The translations under genes and the position numbers were made by a program. Below, in pieces: positions 51,359-60,061 of a stretch of 64,000 nt of DNA. Within the stretch, counting starts at the first letter, position 1, and every line of letters begins with the position of its first letter. The notes under the pieces were generated by a model. It saw only the letters and a program-made list of their open reading frames with translations. It was not told where the DNA came from and made no database searches. The stretch is from the NCBI GenBank assembly GCA_040756995.1, contig JBFLYK010000016.1, positions 1-64,000 of the forward strand, given 5' to 3'. This DNA is from BP-133 sp040756995 (GTDB lineage Bacteria; Actinomycetota; Acidimicrobiia; IMCC26256; BP-133).

Positions 51359-53269
51359 TCAGGTCTCCTGCGTCTCGTACCGGGGCCAGAACCATCCCAT
51401 GACGCAGGCGACGGTGGCGGCGAGGGCGGCGACCGCCACCGGCCACCAGTTGAGCAGGACGGCGTAGAAGCCGGCCAGGAGCGCGACGGTGAGGTAGAAC
51501 GGCCATGGTGAGGGATGGGGCATGTGCACGACGGCCTGGGGGCGGGCGTCGAGCGCGCTGGTCGACAAGGTGGAATGTCCCTCGAGGAGCGTTCGGCCCC
51601 CCTCGTGGGGCGCTTGCGCCCCGGACGCCAGTTCCGGCTGGTCCCACATCGGTTCCCGGGACCGGATCGTCGGGACGGTGACGAAGTTGTAATGCGGCGG
51701 CGGAGAGGTCGTGTACCACTCCAGTGTTTCGCCGCCCCAAGGATCGTTGGGCGCCTGCGGCCCGCGACGGCGGGCGCGGTACCAGTTCACGACGGTGACG
51801 AGGATTCCGGCACCGAGGACGAAGGCGCCGAGCGTCGAGAGCTGGTTGTGGAACTCCCAACCCAGGCCCTGCTCGTAGGTGTAGACCCGGCGCGGCATGC
51901 CGAGCAGCCCGAGGATGTGCTGGGGGAAGAACGCCACGTTGAACCCGATGAACATCAGCCAGAAGCTCCACTTCCCCAGCCGCTCGTCGAGGAGCCGCCC
52001 GGTCATCTTCGGCCCCCAGTGGTAAATCCCGCCGAAGATCGGGAACAGGGCGCTCCCCACCAGCACGTAGTGCAGGTGGGCGACGACGAAGTACGAGTCA
52101 TGGACGGCCTGGTCGAACGGCACAGCAGCGAACATCACACCGGTCACGCCGCCGATGACGAAGATCACGATGAAGCCCAGCACGAACAGCAGCGGAGTGC
52201 CGACGACGGGCCGGCCGGACACGAGCGTGGCCAGCCAGGCGAAGACCTGAATGCCGCTCGGGATGGCGACGACGAAGCTGGCCAGTGAGATGTAGCTGAA
52301 CGTCACGTTCGGGAGCCCGACGGCGAACATGTGATGGACCCACACCCCGAAGCCGACCAGCCCGACGGCCAGCTCGCCCACGACGATGAACGTGTAGCCC
52401 ACGATCGGGCGGCGCACCCAGGTCGGGATGATGGCGGAGGCGATCCCGAAACCGGGCAGGGCGATGATGTAGACCTCGGGATGCCCGAAGATCCAGAAGA
52501 GGTGCTGCCACAGCAGGGGGTCCCCGCCGGCGGCGGCGTCGTAGAAGTGAAAGCCGAACTTGCGATCGAGGACCAGCAGGACGGCGGCCAGCGACAGGGC
52601 CGGCAGGGCGAAGACGATCTGGAGGGCCATGGCCAGCTCGCCCCACACGAAGATCGGTACCCGGTTGAGCGTCATTCCCGGAGCCCGAAGCTTGAGGATC
52701 GTCACGATGAAGTTGATCGCCCCGCCGGTGGTCGAGATTCCGAGGAGGAGAAGCCCGAGGGCGTAGAAATCGATGTTGATCCCCGGGGTGAACTCCTTCG
52801 ACGCCAGCGGCACGTAGTTGAACCAGCCGTCGTTCGGCGCACGCCCGACCAGGAACGCCGAGTACAGAAACATCCCGCCTGCCGCCAGCACCCAGTATCC
52901 GAAAGCGTTGAGGCGCGGGAAGGCCATGTCCCGGGCGCCGACCATCAACGGCACGAAGAAGTTGCCGAAGCCCGACAGCACCGGCATGGCGAAGAGGAAC
53001 ATCATCGTGATGCCGTGCATCGAGAAGATCTGGTTGTACGTCTCGGGGTCGAGGAGCTTGAGCTCGGAGTCGGCGAGCTGGGCCCGCATCAGCAGCGACT
53101 GGATTCCCCCCAGCAGGAGGAAGACCATCCCGGTGTAGAAGTAGCGCATCCCGATGCGCTTGTGGTCGACGGTCGAGATCCAGCTCCCCAGACCCGGCGA
53201 CTCACCCCAGTTCGCTTCCAGGCGGTCCGTGACCTCGCCCCGCCAGTCGGGGTCTTTGACCGTCGTCAC
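51359..53269 (-). CDS. ctaD: Cytochrome c oxidase subunit I with a fused C-terminal membrane domain
   Basis: 636 aa, GTG start. Twelve COX1 helices with heme a, heme a3 and CuB ligands: HGITMMFLFAMPVLSGFGNFFVP, LLWQHLFWIFGHPEVYIIALPGFG, YFVVAHLHYVLVGSALFPIFGGIYHWGPKMTG. After residue ~530 an extra segment (PHPSPWPFYLTVALLAGFYAVLLNWWPVAVAALAATVACVMGWFWPRY) adds two helices, like the small subunit IV/CtaF fused to the end. Catalyses O2 reduction with proton pumping. Confidence 0.95.
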   Translation of the reverse strand: MTTVKDPDWRGEVTDRLEANWGESPGLGSWISTVDHKRIGMRYFYTGMVFLLLGGIQSLLMRAQLADSELKLLDPETYNQIFSMHGITMMFLFAMPVLSGFGNFFVPLMVGARDMAFPRLNAFGYWVLAAGGMFLYSAFLVGRAPNDGWFNYVPLASKEFTPGINIDFYALGLLLLGISTTGGAINFIVTILKLRAPGMTLNRVPIFVWGELAMALQIVFALPALSLAAVLLVLDRKFGFHFYDAAAGGDPLLWQHLFWIFGHPEVYIIALPGFGIASAIIPTWVRRPIVGYTFIVVGELAVGLVGFGVWVHHMFAVGLPNVTFSYISLASFVVAIPSGIQVFAWLATLVSGRPVVGTPLLFVLGFIVIFVIGGVTGVMFAAVPFDQAVHDSYFVVAHLHYVLVGSALFPIFGGIYHWGPKMTGRLLDERLGKWSFWLMFIGFNVAFFPQHILGLLGMPRRVYTYEQGLGWEFHNQLSTLGAFVLGAGILVTVVNWYRARRRGPQAPNDPWGGETLEWYTTSPPPHYNFVTVPTIRSREPMWDQPELASGAQAPHEGGRTLLEGHSTLSTSALDARPQAVVHMPHPSPWPFYLTVALLAGFYAVLLNWWPVAVAALAATVACVMGWFWPRYETQET

Positions 53270-53271
53270 GG

Positions 53272-54309
53272 CTACTCCAGCTCCAGGAGGTAGGCGACGA
53301 GCTCGTCCAGCTGCACTCCGGTGATCTCCGTGGGCGGCATCGTCACGCCGAGCTTGTCGTCCTGCGGATTCGAGACGAAGTCGGCCAAGTTCTCCGGCGT
53401 CAGCGGCATGAGGCCGGCGCCGATCGTCTCCCGGGACGCGAGGTGCGTGAGGTCGGGTCCGAGCTCACCGTCGGCGGTCGTGCCCCGCACCCGGTGGCAA
53501 CCGGCGCACGACGACGACAGGAAGTTCGCCCGACCCCGAACGGCCTCGGGCGCGGCCGGGGCAGGGGCCGGGTCGGCCTGCCCGGCCAGCCAGCGGTCAA
53601 ACTCGGCGGCCGGCAGGGCGACAACGTCGAACTCCATGTGGGCGTGCTGCAGGCCGCAGTACTCCGCGCACTGACCCCGGTAACGACCCGGCTGGTCGGC
53701 CACGAGCCACATCGTGTTGTCGACGCCGGGGACGTGATCCTTCTTCACTTGCAGCTGGGGGACCCAGAAGCTGTGGATGACGTCGACCGTCGACAGCCTC
53801 AGCTCAACCGTCTCGCCGGCCGGAATGGTGATCTCATTGGCCGTCACGAACCCCGGGTAGCGCACCTCCCACCACCAGTTGCGACCCACCACCTCGATGG
53901 ATAGATCAGGCCGCTCGGGTGGATCGGACAGCGCGTCGAGGACTCGGAGCGACACCACGAAGGTGCCGGCCAGAATGACGCCCGAGACGCCGAGGCCGGC
54001 CACGGCGATGAACGGCTCGCCCCACCGCACGGCCCGGTGGTCGACGGGACCGCGCTCGGCTCGCCTCCGCCGCACCGCCACAGCAATGAAGCCGATGACG
54101 ACGGCGACGACGACCGCCGAGATCCAGAACATGAGCCACCACAGGCCCTCCACCCGCCGGGCGGCGTCCGAGCGAGGCTCGAGGATCGAAGGGGCCCCGT
54201 CGGCGCAGGCCACCGACGTGGCCATGGCTGTGACGACGGCTCTGCCGCGGACGACGTAGCGGCGCCGCCGGACATTCGGCCCGCTGTGCGGCCCTGCGAT
54301 CTCTCCCAC
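53272..54309 (-). CDS. ctaC: Cytochrome c oxidase subunit II with a fused cytochrome c domain (caa3 type)
   Basis: 345 aa, GTG start at 54309. Signal region with a cysteine (AMATSVACADG), two helices, a CuA cupredoxin domain (STVDVIHSFWVPQLQVKKDHVPG; CAEYCGLQHAHM) and a C-terminal cytochrome c domain with CAGCHRVRG and MPLTPENLADFVSNPQDDK...MPP. First gene of the respiratory operon. The extra heme domain is unusual together with a diheme QcrC. Confidence 0.93.
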   Translation of the reverse strand: MGEIAGPHSGPNVRRRRYVVRGRAVVTAMATSVACADGAPSILEPRSDAARRVEGLWWLMFWISAVVVAVVIGFIAVAVRRRRAERGPVDHRAVRWGEPFIAVAGLGVSGVILAGTFVVSLRVLDALSDPPERPDLSIEVVGRNWWWEVRYPGFVTANEITIPAGETVELRLSTVDVIHSFWVPQLQVKKDHVPGVDNTMWLVADQPGRYRGQCAEYCGLQHAHMEFDVVALPAAEFDRWLAGQADPAPAPAAPEAVRGRANFLSSSCAGCHRVRGTTADGELGPDLTHLASRETIGAGLMPLTPENLADFVSNPQDDKLGVTMPPTEITGVQLDELVAYLLELE

Positions 54310-54351
54310 TCCGCGCTCCCACCGTCCGCCTGCGCCGACCGTTTTGAGCCG

Positions 54352-54453
54352 CTACCCGCTCGATGGGCCTGGAAACCGCTGTGTGTCTCTCGCCAAGCTG
54401 TTGCAGCCCAGGAATGACGTGACAAAGAACCCCACGCCGAGCACAGTGAGCAT
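54352..54453 (-). CDS. Tiny membrane peptide upstream of ctaC (uncertain)
   Basis: 33 aa from an ATG at 54453: MLTVLGVGFFVTSFLGCNSL, then ARDTQRFPGPSSG. One membrane helix with a lipobox-like FLGC. No ribosome site is visible and the frame opens a little further upstream (RRLPATLRALL), so the start is unclear. It could be a small subunit of the oxidase or chance. Confidence 0.25.
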   Translation of the reverse strand: MLTVLGVGFFVTSFLGCNSLARDTQRFPGPSSG

Positions 54454-54501
54454 CAGCAAGGCCCGCAGCGTCGCTGGAAGTCGTCGATCCGGTCGAGAAC
54501 G

Positions 54502-55605
54502 TTATGCATCCCGCTGGTACCGCTTGGCGTCGGCCTCTTTGAGCTCAAGGCCCATGCCCGGCCGGGACGTGTCGGGGATCAGAGTTCCTCCCTGGGGCTC
54601 CAGGCTCCCGTCGAACAGCAGGCGCTCCACCCGGACATGGTCGTGGAAGTACTCGAGGTGCTCCAACGGGACGACGGCGGCGCAGGCGTGGCTGCTGACC
54701 TGCGGAGCCGTGTGGGCCGACAGCGGGACGTGGTGGGCGTGGCAGAGGCCGGCAGCCTCGAGAAAGCCCGTGATTCCCAGGCATCGGGTCACGTCCACCT
54801 GGGCGACGTCGACGGCACCGGCGTCAAGCATCGGGCGGTAGTACCAGGGATCCCAGCCGTATTCCCCCGCCGCGATGCTGAGACCGCCCGGGGCCTGGTC
54901 GCGCACCAGCCGAAGCGCCTCCAGGTCGTCCGATGAAACAGGCTCCTCGAACCAGCCGACACCGAGTTCGCCGAAGCGGTGGGCGAAACCCACTGCTTGG
55001 CGGCGGGAATAGGCGCCGTTGGCGTCGACCATGACCTCGACCGCGTCACCGACGGCCTTCCTCACCGCCATCACCCGGCCGAGATCCTCCTCAGGGTGCC
55101 GTCCGACCTTCATCTTGACCCGGGAGATGCCGGAAGCGGCCCACTCCTCCACCTGTTCGGTCAGCCGCATGCCCGAATAAGACGTGAACCCCCCGCTGCC
55201 ATAGACCGGCACGGCCTCGTGGGCCCGGCCCAGCAGCGTGACCAGCGGCACGTCGACGAGGCGGGCGGCCAGATCCCACAGGGCGATGTCGACCGCGGAG
55301 ATGGCGGTGGCACCGACCCCACCCCGGCCGATGTTGCGCACGGCGGCCACCATCGACCGCCAAGGGGCCCGCACCGCTAGCGCGTCGGCGCCTTCCACCA
55401 CCGGCGCCAGGTGCTCCCGGACGACGACGGCGGCAGCCGGCGACCCGTACGTGTAGCCCAACCCCCGCCGGCCGCCACCGTGAGCCTCCACCACCACCGC
55501 TGTGGTGGCCGTCCACTCAAGGGTGCCGTCGGATTCCGGCTCCTCGGCGGGAACCGTGTAGACGGACACGTCGAGCCGCTCGACGGTCACCTCGGGCGCC
55601 GTCAC
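54502..55605 (-). CDS. Enolase-superfamily enzyme (mandelate racemase / muconate lactonizing type)
   Basis: 367 aa, GTG start. Capping domain, then barrel with the general base in RVKMKVGRHPEED, metal ligands in VMVDANGAYSRRQAV, GWFEEPVSSDD and IAAGEYGWD, and a His in PLSAHTAPQVSSH. This is the mandelate-racemase subgroup arrangement. It abstracts a proton alpha to a carboxylate, typically in sugar-acid dehydration; the substrate is not known. It follows the TPP enzyme gene by nine bases, so the two may act in one pathway. Confidence 0.87.
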   Translation of the reverse strand: MTAPEVTVERLDVSVYTVPAEEPESDGTLEWTATTAVVVEAHGGGRRGLGYTYGSPAAAVVVREHLAPVVEGADALAVRAPWRSMVAAVRNIGRGGVGATAISAVDIALWDLAARLVDVPLVTLLGRAHEAVPVYGSGGFTSYSGMRLTEQVEEWAASGISRVKMKVGRHPEEDLGRVMAVRKAVGDAVEVMVDANGAYSRRQAVGFAHRFGELGVGWFEEPVSSDDLEALRLVRDQAPGGLSIAAGEYGWDPWYYRPMLDAGAVDVAQVDVTRCLGITGFLEAAGLCHAHHVPLSAHTAPQVSSHACAAVVPLEHLEYFHDHVRVERLLFDGSLEPQGGTLIPDTSRPGMGLELKEADAKRYQRDA

Positions 55606-55614
55606 AGCCGCTGA

Positions 55615-57396
55615 TCAGCCCCTCTCGTCGCCCAGTTTTGACAGCCGGTCCCGGAAGAGGGTCGAGGCGATGGCAGCCCGCCGGGGTTGGCCTCGCAGGA
55701 ACGACTGGGCGAACCCCTTGGCCTTGTCGTAGTGGATCTTGGGCGGCATCGGGGGCTCGTCCGGATTGACCCGCACGTCGAGGAGAGCCGGACGGAAAAC
55801 CGACAGGGCTTCGCGCGCCGCTCCTTCGAGATCGCCCGGCTTGTCGACCCGGATGCCCAGACCTCCGCAGGCCTCGGCCCAGGGCGCGAAGTCGGCGTAG
55901 TCCTCCCACCGGACGCCGTACTCGGGATAGCCGAGGGCCATCTGCTCCCACAGGATCTGGCCGAGGAGGGCGTTGTTGTTGACGATCACCTTGATGGGAA
56001 GCCCGTAGCGGCAGGCAGTCAGAAACTCGGCCATGAGCATGGCGAAGCCGCCGTCACCGACGAAGGCGATGCACTGCCGCCCGGGGTGAGCGATCTGGGC
56101 GGCGATCGTGTACGGGAGTCCGGGGGCCATCGTGGCCAGGTTGCCCGAAAGGTAGAACTGCCGGTCTCCCCGGATGTGGAAGTGCCGGGCGGCCCAGGTG
56201 GCAATCGTCCCAGAGTCGCTGCAAAGGATGGCGTCGTCGTCGGCCAGCCGGTCGATCACCCCCGCCAGGTACTGAGGTTGGATCGGATCACGGTCCGGGT
56301 CCTCCAGGGCCTTCATCTCCTGTCGCCACTCCCCCATGCCCGCTTGCGCCGACTCGAGGAAGCGGCGGTCGTCGTGGTGGCGGAGCAACGGGAGGAGCGC
56401 CACCAGCGTCTCTTTGGCGTCGCCGACCAGCGGCACCTCGGTCGGCATGCGATTCCCAGCTCGGATGGGATCGGCGTCGATCTGGATGCAGCGGGCCTGC
56501 CCAGGCTCGGGAAGGTAGGCGGTATAGGGAAAGCTCGTGCCCACCATCAACAGGGTGTCGCAGCCCTCGACCGCCTCCTCGGCCGGTCGCGTACCGAGCA
56601 GCCCGAGCCCCCCGATGGTGAGGGGATGGTCGTCGGCCACCACCGCCTTCCCGAGAAGGGATTTGACGATTGGGCTGCCCAGCCGTTCGGCGACCGCCAC
56701 GACTTCGTCACCGGCGTGGAGCGCGCCCTGGCCCACCAGCATCACGATCCGCTCACCGGCGTCGAGCACCGACGCGGCGCGGCGCAGGTGGGCCTGCCGG
56801 GGAACGCCCGGGGGGTCGAGCAGCACGGGAGCCAGTTCCGGTGTGCGGCCGGTACCGAGCCCGCCCTCGAAGGGATCGAGGTCGGCGGGCGACTCTTGCA
56901 GGTCGACGGGGAACGTCAGGTGCGACACGGACCGCCGGGAAAGGGCGTGACGCACGGCGAAGTCGACCAGGGCCGGAATCTGAACGGGCACGTGGACCAT
57001 CTCGTTGTAGCCGGCCACGTCGTCGAAGAGGCGCTCCAGGTGCACTTCCTGCTGGAACCCGGTGCCCAGGAGTTTGGTGGCCTGCATGCCGGTGATGGCC
57101 AGGACCGGGACGTGGTCGAGCTTGGCGTCGTAGAGCCCGTTGAGCAGGTGAATCCCGCCCGGGCCGGAGGTGGCGAGGCAGACGCCGAGGCGTCCGGTCG
57201 ATTTCGCGTAGCCAGTGGCCATGAAGGCAGCGGCCTCCTCGTGGTGAACGAGGACGAAGCGGATCTTGTCCCGATGCCGCCGCAGGCCTTCCATGATGCC
57301 GTTGATGCCGTCACCGGGCAATCCGAAGACGGTGTCGACCCCCCAGGCTACGAGGCGTTCCACGAGCAGCTCAGAAGCGATCTTCTCCATCGTCAC
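55615..57396 (-). CDS. Thiamine-diphosphate enzyme, pyruvate oxidase / pyruvate:quinone dehydrogenase-like
   Basis: 593 aa, ATG start at 57390s region (MTMEKIASELLVERL). PYR domain with the catalytic Glu in VLVHHEEAAAFMATGYAKSTG, central domain, PP domain with the ThDP/Mg motif GDGGFAMLMAEFLTACRYGLPIKVIVNNNALLGQI. The general form fits PoxB or related acetolactate-synthase-like enzymes. PoxB-type products are acetate and CO2. Divergent from the subtilase gene. Confidence 0.87.
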   Translation of the reverse strand: MTMEKIASELLVERLVAWGVDTVFGLPGDGINGIMEGLRRHRDKIRFVLVHHEEAAAFMATGYAKSTGRLGVCLATSGPGGIHLLNGLYDAKLDHVPVLAITGMQATKLLGTGFQQEVHLERLFDDVAGYNEMVHVPVQIPALVDFAVRHALSRRSVSHLTFPVDLQESPADLDPFEGGLGTGRTPELAPVLLDPPGVPRQAHLRRAASVLDAGERIVMLVGQGALHAGDEVVAVAERLGSPIVKSLLGKAVVADDHPLTIGGLGLLGTRPAEEAVEGCDTLLMVGTSFPYTAYLPEPGQARCIQIDADPIRAGNRMPTEVPLVGDAKETLVALLPLLRHHDDRRFLESAQAGMGEWRQEMKALEDPDRDPIQPQYLAGVIDRLADDDAILCSDSGTIATWAARHFHIRGDRQFYLSGNLATMAPGLPYTIAAQIAHPGRQCIAFVGDGGFAMLMAEFLTACRYGLPIKVIVNNNALLGQILWEQMALGYPEYGVRWEDYADFAPWAEACGGLGIRVDKPGDLEGAAREALSVFRPALLDVRVNPDEPPMPPKIHYDKAKGFAQSFLRGQPRRAAIASTLFRDRLSKLGDERG

Positions 57397-57470
57397 TCCT
57401 CTACGCGGCGGCGCGACGCGACGTGCGGTCCCTTCCGCCTCTACCCAGCCTGGTCGTCCTCTACTTCGCT

Positions 57471-57486
57471 GTTACCGGACCGTGAC
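57471..57486 (+). promoter_or_regulatory. GTnAC-N6-GTnAC box (GTTAC CGGACC GTGAC)
   Basis: Lies between the divergent TPP-enzyme gene (75 bp from its start) and the subtilase gene (65 bp from its ATG). It could serve either. Confidence 0.6.
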
Positions 57487-57550
57487 GTGGAACCGCCGTT
57501 CGTCGTCGTGCGCTCCGGGTACAGGACATGTGGCGCTCGAGGAGGTCGTG

Positions 57551-58537
57551 ATGCGCGGTCGTGGTGTCCTGGTTTTTGTGATCATCGCCGCGGTGCAGGT
57601 CTCCGTTCCGGCGAGGGCGGCCGATGACCCACGGCAAGAGAGACAATGGGCGCTGGCGCAGATCGGCGCCCCGGCGGCGTGGTCGTCGGCGACGGGGTCG
57701 GGCGTCCGGATCGGCATCGTCGACAGCGGAGTCGATCTCGACCATGAGGATCTCGCCGGACAGATCGTCGCCCACGCCAGTTGCGTCGGCTCGGCAGGCG
57801 ACGCGGCCCGCTGCGCCGACACTGGTCAGGACCTCAATGGCCACGGGACGCACGTCGCCGGGATCGCCGCCGCTGTCAACGGGAACGGCAAGGGAATCGC
57901 CGGGGTGGCGCCCGACGCCAAGCTGGTGGTGGCTCGGGTGATGTCCCCAGCGGGTACGGGCACGATCGAGGACATCAACGCCGGCATACGCTGGGTTGTC
58001 GACCACGGTGCTCGGGTGGTGAACCTCAGCATCGGCGATCCCCGTTTCCTCATCACGAGCCTGTTGGGGTCCGAACTGCGCTCCGGTGTGGAGTACGCCT
58101 GGCGGCACGGCGCCGTTCCGGTTCTGGCGTCGGGGAACACGAACCCCCTCGGACTCGGCTTGCTCGGAAGTTCCAACTACGGCGATCTCAACGCCATCGT
58201 GGTCGCCGCCACCGGCCCGGACGGCGCCATCGCGCCCTACTCCAGCCCGGTCGGCAATGCGAAGTGGAGCATCGCCGCTCCCGGAGGCGACGGTCGAGGT
58301 GGACCGGATCACGACGTCCTGTCGACCTTCTGGGTCGCCGGCCAGAACGACGCCTACCGGGCGCTCGCCGGGACGTCGATGGCCACGCCGCACATCTCCG
58401 GCGCCGTGGCCCTCCTACTCTCCAAGGGCCTCGACCCGCTGAAAGCCGTCCAGCGCCTACTCTCCACCGCCGATCCGCAGCCGGACTGCGCCTGTGCCGG
58501 CCGCGTCAACCTCACCCAGGCCCTGAGCCGACCCTGA
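57551..58537 (+). CDS. Secreted subtilisin-family (S8) serine protease
   Basis: 328 aa from the ATG at 57551 (GGAGG upstream). Signal peptide (VLVFVIIAAVQVSVPARAADD), no long propeptide, then catalytic triad: Asp in VRIGIVDSGVDLDHEDL, His in DLNGHGTHVAGIAAAV and Ser in LAGTSMATPHISGAVALLL. A Cys-rich end (PDCACAG) may form a disulphide. Exported protease. The GTnAC box upstream suggests control with the other envelope proteases. Confidence 0.93.
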   Translation: MRGRGVLVFVIIAAVQVSVPARAADDPRQERQWALAQIGAPAAWSSATGSGVRIGIVDSGVDLDHEDLAGQIVAHASCVGSAGDAARCADTGQDLNGHGTHVAGIAAAVNGNGKGIAGVAPDAKLVVARVMSPAGTGTIEDINAGIRWVVDHGARVVNLSIGDPRFLITSLLGSELRSGVEYAWRHGAVPVLASGNTNPLGLGLLGSSNYGDLNAIVVAATGPDGAIAPYSSPVGNAKWSIAAPGGDGRGGPDHDVLSTFWVAGQNDAYRALAGTSMATPHISGAVALLLSKGLDPLKAVQRLLSTADPQPDCACAGRVNLTQALSRP

Positions 58538-58587
58538 GATCAGGCCCGGGCCGGTCAATTGCAGGCACCGATACCTTTCGTGCCGGG

Positions 58588-59043
58588 TCACCTACGATGG
58601 CTATGAGGGACAACGACGACCGGCCGCCTCGCCTCATCGATGAGTCCCTCGCACACCCCCTGGAAAAGCCGCTGAAGGAACCCGGTGGGGCCTTGATGAC
58701 CGACGACGATGACGTCGGCACCTTCCTGGCGGGCGGTCTCGAGCAGAGCGTCCACCGGGTCGCTGTCCCGGGCCACGGCCCGGTAGGAAACTCCGGTGTC
58801 GGCGACCGGCTCCCGCCATTGTCCCTCCAGCAGACGCTGCGCCTCCTCCCTTCGTCCCTCGAGCTCGGGGAAGAACCCCAACCCCGTGGCCGCCGAGGTC
58901 GCCGCTTGAGCGATCAGCGCCGTGGCCGTCCCGTGCACAGCCACGATCTCCCCATCCCCACCAGCGGCCTGGGCGGCCCAGCGAAGAGCCGATGCTGCAG
59001 CCGGCGATCCATCAACGCCAACAACGATCCGTTTCAGTTCCAT
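58588..59043 (-). CDS. Universal stress protein, UspA family
   Basis: 151 aa from the ATG at 59043 (GAGAGG upstream). One Usp domain: KRIVVGVDGSPAAASALRWAAQAA and DVIVVGHQGPTGFLQRLFQGVCEGLIDEARRPVVVVP. The usual ATP-binding G-x2-G-x9-G(S/T) is only partly kept (GHQG...QG), so nucleotide binding is uncertain. Convergent with the subtilase gene. Element C lies 188 bp upstream, oriented away. Confidence 0.87.
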   Translation of the reverse strand: MELKRIVVGVDGSPAAASALRWAAQAAGGDGEIVAVHGTATALIAQAATSAATGLGFFPELEGRREEAQRLLEGQWREPVADTGVSYRAVARDSDPVDALLETARQEGADVIVVGHQGPTGFLQRLFQGVCEGLIDEARRPVVVVPHSHRR

Positions 59044-59230
59044 GTTGTTGCCTCTCCATGTTGCGTCCGCACACGGCATACCCACGGGTGGGCCGACGTC
59101 GCTGGCCTCAGCTTCAATGTTGCAGAACTGATACGTCGACAGCGCCATCCCGGGTCCGTCGCCCGGAACCGCACAATGTTCCCCGGCATTGTGATCGAGC
59201 CGCCAGCCGATGCGGGCGCACAGCGGCAGT

Positions 59231-59267
59231 CGTCATCGAACGGCAACGAAACGGAATCCTGTTCGCG
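59231..59267 (+). repeat. Conserved intergenic element, copy C
   Basis: CGTCATCGAACG at 59231, then GCAACGAAACGGAATCCTGT and TCGCG (59243-59267). It has the element A/B core in the opposite orientation with three changes and includes the CGTCATC part. It reads toward the gene at 59326, 58 bp away. Confidence 0.65.
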
Positions 59268-59325
59268 CACCGGAGGCGGGATCCTCTTTGGGAGGGCCGT
59301 CTGCACGGTGCTGCAGGAAGGAGAC

Positions 59326-59631
59326 ATGGCGATGGTCGAGCATCTGGCCAGTGCGGTTCCCGGCCGGCCGGACGGGGCGGGGCTCCAGGTGCTGCAATCC
59401 TGTTCCTTCACCTGGATCTTCGACGATGAGGCGCACCGGTTCCGCCGTGTGCCGCGGGGTGCGCCCGTGGGCCTGAAGGTGCCGGCGCCATGGGCGGCCT
59501 ACCACCGGCTCGACATCGACGAGTGCCGCTCCTGCTTCACCGTCGCGTTGGACGGGCCGGGAACCTGGATTCTCCGGGTCTCACTCCACGGGGACCCGTG
59601 CCCTCACTGTCGGACTGCGCGCCATGGGTGA
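59326..59631 (+). CDS. Small hypothetical protein with two CxxC motifs
   Basis: 101 aa from the ATG at 59326 (AAGGAG upstream; a second ATG six bases on is equally spaced). LQVLQSCSFTWIFDDEAHRFRRVPRGAP, then DIDECRSCFTVALDGPG and DPCPHCRTARHG. The two CxxC pairs could bind a metal. Not recognised. It is preceded by element C and therefore likely co-regulated with the zinc-ribbon gene at 22821. Confidence 0.6.
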   Translation: MAMVEHLASAVPGRPDGAGLQVLQSCSFTWIFDDEAHRFRRVPRGAPVGLKVPAPWAAYHRLDIDECRSCFTVALDGPGTWILRVSLHGDPCPHCRTARHG

Positions 59632-59693
59632 AGTCGCCGAGCTGCAACCGGGCACAGCGCCAACCGGAGACTGAGCGACGCTCGGGGTGAAAT

Positions 59694-59711
59694 CGTCATC
59701 AGATCGCGACC
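59694..59711 (+). promoter_or_regulatory. 18-bp CGTCATC motif, copy 6
   Basis: CGTCATCAGATCGCGACC, 17 of 18 like copy 1. It lies 72 bp before the ATG at 59784 and 96 bp before the GTG at 59808, same orientation. Confidence 0.6.
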
Positions 59712-59807
59712 TGGCCGACGGAAGTTCGCGGACAGTGGTGGGCATCCTCGAATCAGTGGCCGGTTCGGTGGTGAGCCGGCGAGATGACTGAACCGAGAGG
59801 AGCAGGT

Positions 59808-60035
59808 GTGGGAGATCCGGCCGCAGTCGACGGACAACCGGCGAAGCGAAGGACGACGCTTCGGTTCGTAGCGCCCCCGGCGCCGGCCGGCCACTTGGAC
59901 GCCGCTGAGCTCGCCGACCAACTGGCGACCGCACTACGGGCGGTCCGCGGTTACGTCCCTCACCACATCTGGTGGGACGCGGGACCGGCCCAGGCCCTAC
60001 TCGCCTATCAGGCCCTGCACGTCACAGTCCGGTAA
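59808..60035 (+). CDS. Small hypothetical protein
   Basis: 75 aa from the GTG at 59808, chosen because AGAGGAG lies six bases upstream; an ATG at 59784 is in frame. RRTTLRFVAPPAPAGHLDAAELADQLATALRAVRGYVPHHIWWDAGPAQALLAYQ. Soluble, no cysteines; not recognised. The upstream CGTCATC motif is the main reason to think it is real and stress-controlled. Confidence 0.55.
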   Translation: MGDPAAVDGQPAKRRTTLRFVAPPAPAGHLDAAELADQLATALRAVRGYVPHHIWWDAGPAQALLAYQALHVTVR

Positions 60036-60061
60036 CGGCCGACGAACTCTCCTGGTGCGAC

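Noticed and set aside
60021..60036. GTCAC AGTCCG GTAAC, a perfect GTnAC-type box
   Set aside because: It lies at the end of a coding frame between convergent genes, not in a promoter; probably chance.
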